This document shows, piece by piece, positions 23,752 through 30,718 of a DNA stretch of 64,000 bases; position 1 is the stretch's first letter; every line of letters starts with the position of its first letter. The notes under the pieces were generated by a model. It worked only from the letters and a program-made list of their open reading frames with translations, ran no database searches and had not been told where the DNA came from. The DNA lies in NCBI RefSeq assembly GCF_000430885.1, contig NZ_AUMW01000009.1, forward strand, positions 1-64,000, in the 5' to 3' direction. The position numbers were made by a program, and so were the translations under genes. The DNA is from Desulfotruncus alcoholivorax DSM 16058 (GTDB lineage: Bacteria; Bacillota; Desulfotomaculia; Desulfotomaculales; Desulfallaceae).

Positions 23752-24786
23752 TTGGAGGAGATTGCTTTCAAAAATAAACACAGGCTGTTACCACTAACAG
23801 GAACGCCTATTGAAGGGGCACCGGATGAGATACAAATTGTTCCATACGGAAATGTTCATAGCAAAAAAGGAGACTTTTTGGCAGACGAACTGGCGTACGA
23901 AGAAATAATGGCTCACTTCGCTAAGGAAAGCAATGACGTAGTGATTGACTATGAGCACCAGACACTTGAAGGTACTCAGGCTCCGGCAGCAGGCTGGATT
24001 AAGACGCTGATCAACAAAGGTGATCAAGGGTTGTGGGCAAGGGTGGAATGGACACCAAGGGCGTCTGAATATTTGGCGAATAAGGAGTATCGGTATCTTA
24101 GCCCGGTGATTTGGGTGCGCAATTCTGATAAACGCGCGGCAATACTGCACTCAGCCGCGCTGACCAATGTGCCGGCAATAGACGGAATGGTGCCTTTGGT
24201 TAATAAGGGCCTGGTGCCCAATGACGAGGAGGATGAAAAAAGAATGGAATTCAGGTTAATGGTTCTAAAGACGCTGGGACTTCCTGATAATGCAACAGAC
24301 GAGCAGGTTTCGGCAGCACTGCAGAAAATGCAGGACGCCGCCCGCCGGCTGGAAGGTTTGACAACGTTTAAACAGGATGTTTTAAAGACTTTGGAACTTG
24401 ATGATAATGCAACGTCCGATCAAGCCAGGGGTAAGATTGTATCTTTGAAAAACCCCTCCGGTTATGTTCCGGTAGAGCAGTTTAACGAACTCAAAAAACG
24501 GTTGGACCTGAAAGACCGTGACGAATTGGTGCAAATGGCGCTGAAGTCCGGTAAGGTAGCGCCGGCCCAAAAGGATTGGGCAGAGCAATACGCTTTGAAA
24601 GACCCGATTGGGTTTAAGGCGTTTCTGGAGCACGCACCCGTGGTTGTCCCTGTTGGTACGGAGATTGCCGGCGGCGATCCTCCCGCAAGTGGAGTGGGCA
24701 AGCCTGACGAAATGCAGATTTTAGTAAACAAAATGTTGGGCATTGATGATGATGCCTATAAGAAATTTTACGGGGGTGGAGAATAA
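23752..24786 (+). CDS. Mu-like prohead protease/scaffold (Mu I family)
   Basis: 344 aa. The N-terminal protease domain contains DEIQIVPYGNV, VVIDYEHQTLEG, APAAGWIKTL, and HSAALTNVPAIDGM with the predicted Ser-type motif region, as in Mu gpI. The C-terminal half (from about residue 165) is helical and charged, like a scaffold. It drives prohead assembly and maturation cleavage. No ATG or GTG start exists in the upstream open part: the only standard candidate is TTG (23752), which lies before GGAGGAG rather than after it, so initiation is unclear. Confidence 0.83.
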   Translation: MEEIAFKNKHRLLPLTGTPIEGAPDEIQIVPYGNVHSKKGDFLADELAYEEIMAHFAKESNDVVIDYEHQTLEGTQAPAAGWIKTLINKGDQGLWARVEWTPRASEYLANKEYRYLSPVIWVRNSDKRAAILHSAALTNVPAIDGMVPLVNKGLVPNDEEDEKRMEFRLMVLKTLGLPDNATDEQVSAALQKMQDAARRLEGLTTFKQDVLKTLELDDNATSDQARGKIVSLKNPSGYVPVEQFNELKKRLDLKDRDELVQMALKSGKVAPAQKDWAEQYALKDPIGFKAFLEHAPVVVPVGTEIAGGDPPASGVGKPDEMQILVNKMLGIDDDAYKKFYGGGE

Positions 24787-25193
24787 TGCCGGCATTAACC
24801 AAGGATAGGAACACGCCGCAGCGCAGCGGCGAGGTGCTTGCGCTTGATGTTGCGGCTAATGCTGAGATATTTGCTGGCTCTCTGGTAGTGCTGAATGCTA
24901 CCGGATATGCTGCACCTGGATCAACTGCAGTTGGTCTGAAGGTTGCCGGTCGGGCTGAGGAGTATGTGGATAATTCCAGCGGGGCAGACGGAGACGCTAT
25001 TGTGCGAGTTAAGCGCGGCGTGTTTAAGTTTGCCAATGATATTGGAGACCCGGTTGCCCAAGACGATCTGCTTGGCACCTGCTATATTGTGGATGACCAA
25101 ACCGTAGCGGCAACAGACGGTGCCGGGACCAGGTCGGCAGCCGGCAAAGTTATTGCGGTAGAAGCTGACGGCGTTTGGGTCGAGATTGATTAA
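24786..25193 (+). CDS. Head decoration-like protein (DUF2190 type)
   Basis: 135 aa, ATG overlapping the previous stop (TAATG). Small beta-rich protein: LALDVAANAEIFAGSLVVLNATGYA, GLKVAGRAEEYVDNSSGADG, VIAVEADGVWVEID. DUF2190/decoration proteins sit between protease and major head genes and stabilise the capsid lattice. Assignment by position and composition. Confidence 0.75.
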   Translation: MPALTKDRNTPQRSGEVLALDVAANAEIFAGSLVVLNATGYAAPGSTAVGLKVAGRAEEYVDNSSGADGDAIVRVKRGVFKFANDIGDPVAQDDLLGTCYIVDDQTVAATDGAGTRSAAGKVIAVEADGVWVEID

Positions 25194-25207
25194 GGGGGAA
25201 TTGAACT

Positions 25208-26098
25208 GTGATTGTTAACCAGGCAGCATTACAGAGTGTTTACAGGGGATTTAAGGTAATTTTCAACCAGGCTTTTACCAACGCCAAACCAATGTTCCAA
25301 CAGGTGGCAACAGTGGTTCCCTCCTCTACCAAATCTGAGGAATATAAATGGCTTGGTAAGGTGCCGCGCATGCGCGAGTGGATCGGTGATCGTGTAATTC
25401 AAAACCTTTCGGCTTATGGGTTCACTATTAAGAACAAGCCGTTTGAAGCTACAGTAAGTGTGGACAGGGAAGACATTGAAGACGACACCATTGGCTTATA
25501 TTCTCCAATGATTCAGGCGCTTGGCGAATCAGCAGCCATGCACCCGGATGAGCTTATTTTCGATTTACTGATTAATGGCTTTACGCACCTTTGTTATGAC
25601 GGCCAGTATTTCTTTGACGAAGACCATAAAGACGGAAACGGTCCGGTGCAAAGCAATAAAGGTACGGCTGCACTATCACTGGATTCCTATGCTGCAGCCA
25701 GGGCGCAAATGATGACCTTAAAAGATGATCAGGGTAAGCCTTTGAATATTATGCCCAATCTTTTGGTAGTCAGCCCGCAGAACGACAAAACAGGACGCGA
25801 GATTCTTTTGGCCGAAAGAACCGCCGCTGGAGCAACAAACGTGATGAGGGGAACGGCAGAGCTTTTGGTTGTGCCAGCCCTGGCGGCACTGCCGGCAGCA
25901 TGGTTTTTGATGGATACGAGCAAGCCGGTTAAGCCGCTTATTTTCCAGCGCCGCAAGAATCCTGAGTTTACATCTATGGACAAGCCGAATGATGAAAATG
26001 TATTCATGCGCAAAGAGTTTCTATACGGTGTGGACAGCAGGGATAACGCAGGATACGGGCTGTGGCAACTGGCTTACGGCAGCACGGGCGCAGCATAA
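25208..26098 (+). CDS. Major head (capsid) protein, Mu gpT-like
   Basis: 296 aa from GTG (25208) after AAGGGGG. Mu gpT signatures: VYRGFKVIFNQAFTNA, EYKWLGKVPRMREWIGDRVIQNLSAYGFTIKNKPFE, VSVDREDIEDDTIGLYSP, FDEDHKDGNG, RRKNPEFTSMDKPNDENVFMRKEFLYGVDSRDNAGYG. It forms the icosahedral shell with an HK97-like fold. Confidence 0.93.
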   Translation: MIVNQAALQSVYRGFKVIFNQAFTNAKPMFQQVATVVPSSTKSEEYKWLGKVPRMREWIGDRVIQNLSAYGFTIKNKPFEATVSVDREDIEDDTIGLYSPMIQALGESAAMHPDELIFDLLINGFTHLCYDGQYFFDEDHKDGNGPVQSNKGTAALSLDSYAAARAQMMTLKDDQGKPLNIMPNLLVVSPQNDKTGREILLAERTAAGATNVMRGTAELLVVPALAALPAAWFLMDTSKPVKPLIFQRRKNPEFTSMDKPNDENVFMRKEFLYGVDSRDNAGYGLWQLAYGSTGAA

Positions 26099-26132
26099 GG
26101 ACATTTAATATTAACCAGGAGGTATAAGGAAT

Positions 26133-26360
26133 ATGACTATTAAGATTATATCCTTGAAAGACAGGTTCCGGCGCTGCGGCGTTGAGCACCCGTCCAAGCC
26201 GGTTGTTTATCCGGATAATAAATTTACCAAAGAGCAACTGGAAAAGCTGAAGGCTGAGCCAATGCTGGTTGTGGAAGTCGTCAAGGAGGAAAAGAAACCT
26301 AATGGCGACAAAGGTGGAAGTTCCAATCCGGGTAATGGTAATGGTAAGGATGATAAGTAA
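26133..26360 (+). CDS. Small Mu-like structural-region protein (FluMu N-terminal type)
   Basis: 75 aa with a folded N-terminus (IISLKDRFRRCGVEHPSKPVVYPDNKFTKEQLEKLKAEPMLVVE) and a disordered Lys/Asn/Gly tail. The N-terminal pattern matches small Mu-like proteins that bind or cap head components after the major capsid gene. Stop overlaps the next start. Confidence 0.65.
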   Translation: MTIKIISLKDRFRRCGVEHPSKPVVYPDNKFTKEQLEKLKAEPMLVVEVVKEEKKPNGDKGGSSNPGNGNGKDDK

Positions 26361-26785
26361 TGTACTGCACATTGGATGATTTGTTGGGCCGGGTACCGGA
26401 GCACGTTATTATTGACTGTACCGATGATGAGGATACCGGCCAGATAAATGAAGGCCGGGTTAATCAAGCAATCGAAGATGCGACAAGTGAGATTAATAGT
26501 TACTGTATGGCAAATTACGATGTGCCGTTTAACCCGGTCCCCAATGTAATTAAAAAGCACTGCGTGGATATAGCGCTTTATAATTTAATGTCCAGGCGCG
26601 GCTTTGATGAGGAAAAAGGTTCAGACCGGATTATCCAGGAACGCTACAAGTCGTCGGTTAGGGTGCTGGAAAACATAGCCCGTGGACTTATCACCCTGGG
26701 CGTTGCCAACCCGCCGCCTGAAAATGCGGTTTCGATTTTAAGTAACGGCAGAAAATTCAACAGGCACAGATTGGATGATATGTAA
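26360..26785 (+). CDS. Head-tail connector-like protein (Mu gp36/DUF1320)
   Basis: 141 aa, ATG overlapping the preceding TAA. DUF1320 features: MYCTLDDLLGRVPEHVI, INEGRVNQAIEDATSEINSY, KHCVDIALYNLMSRRG. These proteins form the adaptor ring below the portal. Overlapping stop/start with the next gene. Confidence 0.82.
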   Translation: MYCTLDDLLGRVPEHVIIDCTDDEDTGQINEGRVNQAIEDATSEINSYCMANYDVPFNPVPNVIKKHCVDIALYNLMSRRGFDEEKGSDRIIQERYKSSVRVLENIARGLITLGVANPPPENAVSILSNGRKFNRHRLDDM

Positions 26786-27264
26786 TGAGTGGTATTCGTC
26801 TCGAAGGTGATTGGAGCAGGTTGGAAAGAGGTATGCACCGTCTGGCCAGGCTAAACTTTACAGCTTTGCATAAGGAGATCGGTGAGTACCTGGTAACGAG
26901 TACCGCTGAACGCTTCAAGACCGAGACCGGACCTGATGGCAGGAAATGGCCTCCATCTATCAGGGCCAGGACGGAAGGTGGACAGACGCTGACCGATACG
27001 ACCACTTTGAAAAACTCCATTTCCTACCGGGCTAGGCCGGACAAGGTTATTGTCGGAACGATGGACAAGCGGGCATCTACACATCAAACAGGACGCAGGA
27101 TTAAGGTTAAACGCTCCCGGTATCTGCACTTTAAAGTTGGCGGCAAATGGGTTAAGAAAAAAGAAGTGCAGATACCGGCCAGGCCGTTTATCGGCATTAA
27201 TGATGACGACCGGACCGAGATTGACAAAATTATTAGTGATGCCATTGAGGAGTGCTTTAGATGA
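26785..27264 (+). CDS. Virion morphogenesis protein (Mu gpG-like)
   Basis: 159 aa with the gpG/PF05069 pattern: LHKEIGEYLVTSTAERFKTETGPDGRKWPP, LTDTTTLKNSISYR, VGTMDKRASTHQ, IPARPFIGINDDDRTEIDKII. The family acts at head completion or tail joining. Overlaps the next gene by 4 bases (ATGA). Confidence 0.87.
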   Translation: MSGIRLEGDWSRLERGMHRLARLNFTALHKEIGEYLVTSTAERFKTETGPDGRKWPPSIRARTEGGQTLTDTTTLKNSISYRARPDKVIVGTMDKRASTHQTGRRIKVKRSRYLHFKVGGKWVKKKEVQIPARPFIGINDDDRTEIDKIISDAIEECFR

Positions 27265-27761
27265 TAAACGCCTGCCGGGATTACCTGGTTCAAAAACTGT
27301 ACGCTGCTGGTATAGCTGATATACGTGTTGGAGCAGCTGAAGCCACTAAGCACCAGGCCAGGCTATTTGCCGAGATTGTTTTCGGGAAAGAATCTCTAAA
27401 GTATGACGGCAGCAAGGTGGCCGTATCGCAAGAAGGAGCAACCAAGACTTACAGGAGGAGGATTTATTCTCGAATTGTTCCGGCCAAAATTACTATTGCA
27501 CACCGCGACGAAACGGAATTGCAGAGCATAACAGCTTTATTTCTGGCGAGCCTGGACAGAAGGCTGCTGGATGGCAATGGCAACTGCGTTTTAATTGATG
27601 TCAGCATGGGTGATCCTGAAGAGGATACCGGGGCAGCTTCCCAACGTGAACGAGCCGCCTATGTAATTGAGTTTTTAGGCGGTGTCTATAAGGACAATGT
27701 AACGCAATTATTAAACATGAATGAGGTTATGGTTATTGAGGGGGAAATTGAAAATGGCTAA
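27261..27761 (+). CDS. Tail completion/terminator-like protein (Mu gp37 position)
   Basis: 166 aa, alpha/beta, beginning MINACRDYLVQKLYAAGIADIRVG and containing IVPAKITIAHRDETE and YVIEFLGGVYKD, as in small contractile-phage proteins that cap the tail tube. Assignment rests on size, fold pattern and position between gpG and sheath. Confidence 0.65.
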   Translation: MINACRDYLVQKLYAAGIADIRVGAAEATKHQARLFAEIVFGKESLKYDGSKVAVSQEGATKTYRRRIYSRIVPAKITIAHRDETELQSITALFLASLDRRLLDGNGNCVLIDVSMGDPEEDTGAASQRERAAYVIEFLGGVYKDNVTQLLNMNEVMVIEGEIENG

Positions 27762-27966
27762 AAAGGATGAGCCAACGCTTACTTTGAAGCAGGAGGACAA
27801 AACTTTCCCGGTTGAGGAGCTGGCTGACAAACATAATATGCCGCTATGGATGTTGGCAGGTTTGAAAGCTGCAAACAACTGGGGCCGTGGTAAAGAGCTT
27901 ACCGAGGATGAGTTTTTAAAAGCCCGTGACAAATGGCTTGCCGGGCCGATAAGGAGGGTTAAATAA
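27754..27966 (+). CDS. Small phage tail protein preceding the sheath gene
   Basis: 70 aa from ATG (27754) after GAGGGGGAA, overlapping the previous gene by 8 bases. It contains EELADKHNMPLWMLAGLKAANNWGRGKELTEDEF, which reads like a small helix-turn-helix or tail-associated module. Mu gp38 is a small protein at the same place. Function unknown. Confidence 0.6.
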   Translation: MAKKDEPTLTLKQEDKTFPVEELADKHNMPLWMLAGLKAANNWGRGKELTEDEFLKARDKWLAGPIRRVK

Positions 27967-29381
27967 TGCCTCTGCCGGATGTTAATATTAATATTTTGGA
28001 TGGCGGCCTTGGTATGCTGCCATCAGGTTCAGCCGGGCTGCAGGCTAAGATCGGCGTATGTTCAGCCGGTACGGTTGGTCAGATTGTATCTGTCACAGAC
28101 CCTGGAAAAATTAAAGATTTGTTTGGCACAGGTCCGCTGTGCGGTGCGCTTTATGACGCATTTGCCGCCGGGGCCAGGGTTGTGTATGCGGTTAAAGCCA
28201 GCAGCGATATAGCAGGTACCATTGGGAGTATTACGGCAACCAAGACCGGCCAGGGTAACATTACAGCCAGTGGCAGTCCGCTTGACGCTTATGAGGCGGT
28301 TGTGGTGATCGTTGATTCCGGTGCTAAAAATGCAGCTACCTTTAAATATAGTTTGGACGGTGGAGATAATTTCAGTGAAAAAATAACGGTTCCAACCGGG
28401 TTAAGTTATGTGGTGCCTGATACCGGAATTACTTTGGAGTTCACTGAATTTGCTACCTATCCGGACCAGTCATTTTTAGCTGACGACAAGTACGAATTTA
28501 AAACCAAAGCGCCTCAGGCAAGTGTAAATAGCGTTAATAATGCCATTGAGGTATTGCTGGATTCAAGCTATTTATATGAATTTATTCATGTTGTGGGAGA
28601 ATCGGATGCGGCTATGTGGGCTGCTTTGGATGTGAAGGCTTTAGAAGCTGAGGCCAAATTTAGGTTTATTCACTTTCTGGCCGAGGCCGCAGCGCCTGCC
28701 GAAGGTGATACCGTTGACCAATGGGTTGCCGATCTGCTGGCAGCCAAGGCATCTTTTGCAAGCACCAGGGTTTCTATCTGCGCTGGCCAGCTGGAACTTA
28801 TTGATATGGGTACCGGGCGCAGCGTAACCAGGAATGGAGCCGGGATATATTCAGGGCGTGTTAGTTCAATTCCGGTGCAGCAGTCACCGGGTAAAGTTAT
28901 GACCGGAAGCTTGCCGGCGGTGATTGGTCTTAGACCGGTAGGAATAAATGACGGACACATACTGGCGCTGGATGAAGCAGGCTTTATAACTTTCCGGCAA
29001 TATATCGGGCTGAACGGTTTTTATGTTACTAACGGCCGGATAGCTGCGGAAGTAATTAGCGACTTTAGATTTGTTGAAGTGCGCCGGCCAATGGACAAAG
29101 CTTGTTCACTGGTAAGGACTGCCGGATTAAGGTATGAGCATGCAGAGATTGACCCTTTAAACCAGGATAAGAGCTTATCGGCGATTGAGGCAAGCCTTAC
29201 AGCACCCTTGGATATTATGGCTGGGAACGGTGAAATTGCCGGTGGCAGAGTGGTGATCCCGCGCGATCAGGATGTACTTGCCACTTCTACCCTGAGGGTG
29301 AAAGTTCGTATAGTGCCGATGGCAACCATGCGCTGGCTTGAACTTGAAATCGGGTACGAGAACCCGTTCCAGCAGTCTTAA
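27966..29381 (+). CDS. Contractile tail sheath protein (Mu gpL-like)
   Basis: 471 aa, ATG overlapping the preceding stop. DUF2586-type sheath: PDVNINILDGGLGMLPSGSAGLQAKIGVCSAGT, DLFGTGPLCGALYDAFAAGARVVYAVK, an inserted beta domain (about 85-185), and a C-terminal sheath domain with GFITFRQYIGLNGFYVTNGR and VEVRRPMDKACSLVRTAGL. It contracts to drive the tube through the host envelope. Confidence 0.88.
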   Translation: MPLPDVNINILDGGLGMLPSGSAGLQAKIGVCSAGTVGQIVSVTDPGKIKDLFGTGPLCGALYDAFAAGARVVYAVKASSDIAGTIGSITATKTGQGNITASGSPLDAYEAVVVIVDSGAKNAATFKYSLDGGDNFSEKITVPTGLSYVVPDTGITLEFTEFATYPDQSFLADDKYEFKTKAPQASVNSVNNAIEVLLDSSYLYEFIHVVGESDAAMWAALDVKALEAEAKFRFIHFLAEAAAPAEGDTVDQWVADLLAAKASFASTRVSICAGQLELIDMGTGRSVTRNGAGIYSGRVSSIPVQQSPGKVMTGSLPAVIGLRPVGINDGHILALDEAGFITFRQYIGLNGFYVTNGRIAAEVISDFRFVEVRRPMDKACSLVRTAGLRYEHAEIDPLNQDKSLSAIEASLTAPLDIMAGNGEIAGGRVVIPRDQDVLATSTLRVKVRIVPMATMRWLELEIGYENPFQQS

Positions 29382-29399
29382 TAAGGGGGTTTGGGTTAA

Positions 29400-29831
29400 T
29401 TGATTAACGGTAAAAAGTATAGCTGGGAGGATATTTCAGTTATGCTCCCGCACGGAGAAGCCGTTGATATTCAAGGTATTGAGTATTCTGACGGTAAAGA
29501 AATTGAAGCCGTATACGGCAAGGGTTCTAATCCTACCGGTTACGGTGCCGGAAACTATAGCGCCGAAGGAAAATTAACACTGTTAAAGGAAGAGCATGAC
29601 AAATTTATAGCTTACGCCAAAAGACAAAAAACCAGTCTTTATAAACTTCCGCCCTTTCCTATTACTGTCAGTTATGCCAACGAGGATCAGCCCACCAAGA
29701 CCGATGTGCTGAAGAGCTGCAAGATCAACAAGGTAAGCCATTCCGGCAGCCAGGGCGATAAACAGTCCAAGGTTGAATACGAAATTAATATTTTGGGCGG
29801 AATTGTCCGGGATGGACTGGAGCCTAATTAA
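29400..29831 (+). CDS. Tail tube protein (Mu gpM-like)
   Basis: 143 aa from TTG (29400) after AAGGGGG further upstream. It contains MINGKKYSWEDISVMLPHGEAVDIQGIEYSDGKEIEAVYGKGSNPTG-type residues, LLKEEHDKFI and SYANEDQPTKTDVLKSCKINKVS, typical of contractile-tail tube proteins. It follows the sheath gene as in Mu. Confidence 0.85.
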   Translation: MINGKKYSWEDISVMLPHGEAVDIQGIEYSDGKEIEAVYGKGSNPTGYGAGNYSAEGKLTLLKEEHDKFIAYAKRQKTSLYKLPPFPITVSYANEDQPTKTDVLKSCKINKVSHSGSQGDKQSKVEYEINILGGIVRDGLEPN

Positions 29832-29903
29832 AACTTGAGTATTGGTTCATCAAGTTGTTTTGACTAAATTTAGGATTTTATCAAGTAATGAGGAGGATTT
29901 GGG

Positions 29904-30230
29904 ATGGAACAAGTTATCTCACAGGAGCAAATTGAGAAGTGGAAACAGGAACATGGTGACGTGTATAAGATTGAGGGTGATGAAGATTCCCTTTTGCCGG
30001 TTTGTATTTTTAGGAAGCCGGGCCGCCCGGATTTATCCAGGTTCACCAAGGAGTCTTTGAAAGACGTTTATAAGTCCATGAATAATCTGGTATACGGCTG
30101 TTTATTGTACCCGTCGGCTGATGTAGTGCGTAAAGCGGCAGAAGAAAAACCGGGCATAATTATTGCCTATGGTGGGGAATTACAAAAGATTGTCGGGGTA
30201 ACTCAGGATTTTTTATCGACCAAATTGTAA
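29904..30230 (+). CDS. Tail assembly chaperone, short form
   Basis: 108 aa, starting ATG (29904) after GAGGAG, beginning MEQVISQEQIEKWKQEHG and with LPVCIFRKPGRPDLSRFTKESLKDVYKSMNNLVYGCLLYPSADVV. It corresponds to Mu gp41. At 30209-30215 the frame contains the slippery heptamer T TTT TTA, four codons before the stop, allowing a -1 shift into the ORF ending at 30439. The chaperone coats the tape measure during tail assembly. Confidence 0.82.
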   Translation: MEQVISQEQIEKWKQEHGDVYKIEGDEDSLLPVCIFRKPGRPDLSRFTKESLKDVYKSMNNLVYGCLLYPSADVVRKAAEEKPGIIIAYGGELQKIVGVTQDFLSTKL

Positions 30231-30439
30231 GCCGGGTTGAGCAGTTACGCGAAGACGGCTTACACCAGGCGGAGGCAATTATACGGTACCACTTTGGAAT
30301 ATCGCCTGGGCAATTGGCTAAAGCAAGTGACGAGGAGTTTTTAGAGCTGGCGGCCCTTGCTTACTTCTACGAGGACCGCCGCGCTTTGGCAGTTAAGCGG
30401 GGCGTATTGATGGCGCTGGATGAGGCTTTTGGGAAATAA
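30215..30439 (+). CDS. -1 frameshift extension of the tail assembly chaperone (long form)
   Basis: This frame has no usable start codon near its beginning, but joins the upstream chaperone by a -1 slip on T TTT TTA (30209-30215). It adds 74 residues beginning IDQIVSRVEQLRED and including YHFGISPGQLAKASDEEFLELAALAYFYEDRRA, giving a 178-aa fusion. Lambda G/GT and many contractile phages, including Mu gp41/gp42-type genes, use the same arrangement to make a short and a long chaperone in fixed ratio. Confidence 0.8.
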   Translation: MDQIVSRVEQLREDGLHQAEAIIRYHFGISPGQLAKASDEEFLELAALAYFYEDRRALAVKRGVLMALDEAFGK

Positions 30440-30462
30440 AAAACCGGCTTATGGCAGCCGGT
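30435..30462 (-). terminator. Terminator of the minus-strand moron
   Basis: ACCGGCT (30443-30449) pairs with AGCCGGT (30456-30462). On the minus strand it is followed by a T-rich tract (A-rich on plus, 30434-30443). It overlaps the moron stop codon. Confidence 0.75.
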
Positions 30463-30661
30463 GCATATTTTGTTTTGCGTCTTCCCAGCCCGCTTTCATT
30501 CCACCAAAAAGAGCTGAAAATATACCAATGATACCACCTAATATAACTTTAATTCCAAATATTATAATTGGTATTCCATAACGAATCGTAGCATATGTAA
30601 ATCCAATAACCGCACCAAGTCCAAAGCAAGCAGCTAGAATGATAAACAAGGTCATAAACAT
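30449..30661 (-). CDS. Minus-strand moron: small two-span membrane protein
   Basis: 70 aa from ATG (30661), 9 bases after GGGGGG on the minus strand; a TTG three codons earlier is an alternative. It has two hydrophobic segments (MTLFIILAACFGLGAVIGFTY and IPIIIFGIKVILGGIIGIF) and a polar tail (KAGWEDAKQNMHRLP). It lies, opposed to all neighbours, between the tail chaperone and tape-measure genes with its own promoter and terminator, the definition of a moron. Such small membrane proteins often mediate superinfection exclusion; that role is inferred. Confidence 0.7.
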   Translation of the reverse strand: MFMTLFIILAACFGLGAVIGFTYATIRYGIPIIIFGIKVILGGIIGIFSALFGGMKAGWEDAKQNMHRLP

Positions 30662-30687
30662 GGTAATCAATCCCCCCTTTTAAGGTA

Positions 30688-30715
30688 GTTTATACCAAAA
30701 GAAGGAAGGAGTCAA
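30688..30715 (-). promoter_or_regulatory. Probable promoter of the minus-strand moron
   Basis: On the minus strand TTGACT is followed after 15 bases by TATAAA, about 20 bases upstream of the moron RBS. The spacer is shorter than ideal. The box overlaps the RBS region of the tape-measure gene on the other strand. Confidence 0.4.
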
Positions 30716-30718
30716 TAC

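Noticed and set aside
30230-30439. Independent small gene after the tail chaperone
   Set aside because: No start codon or SD is present near its beginning, whereas a -1 slippery site joins it in frame to the preceding gene.
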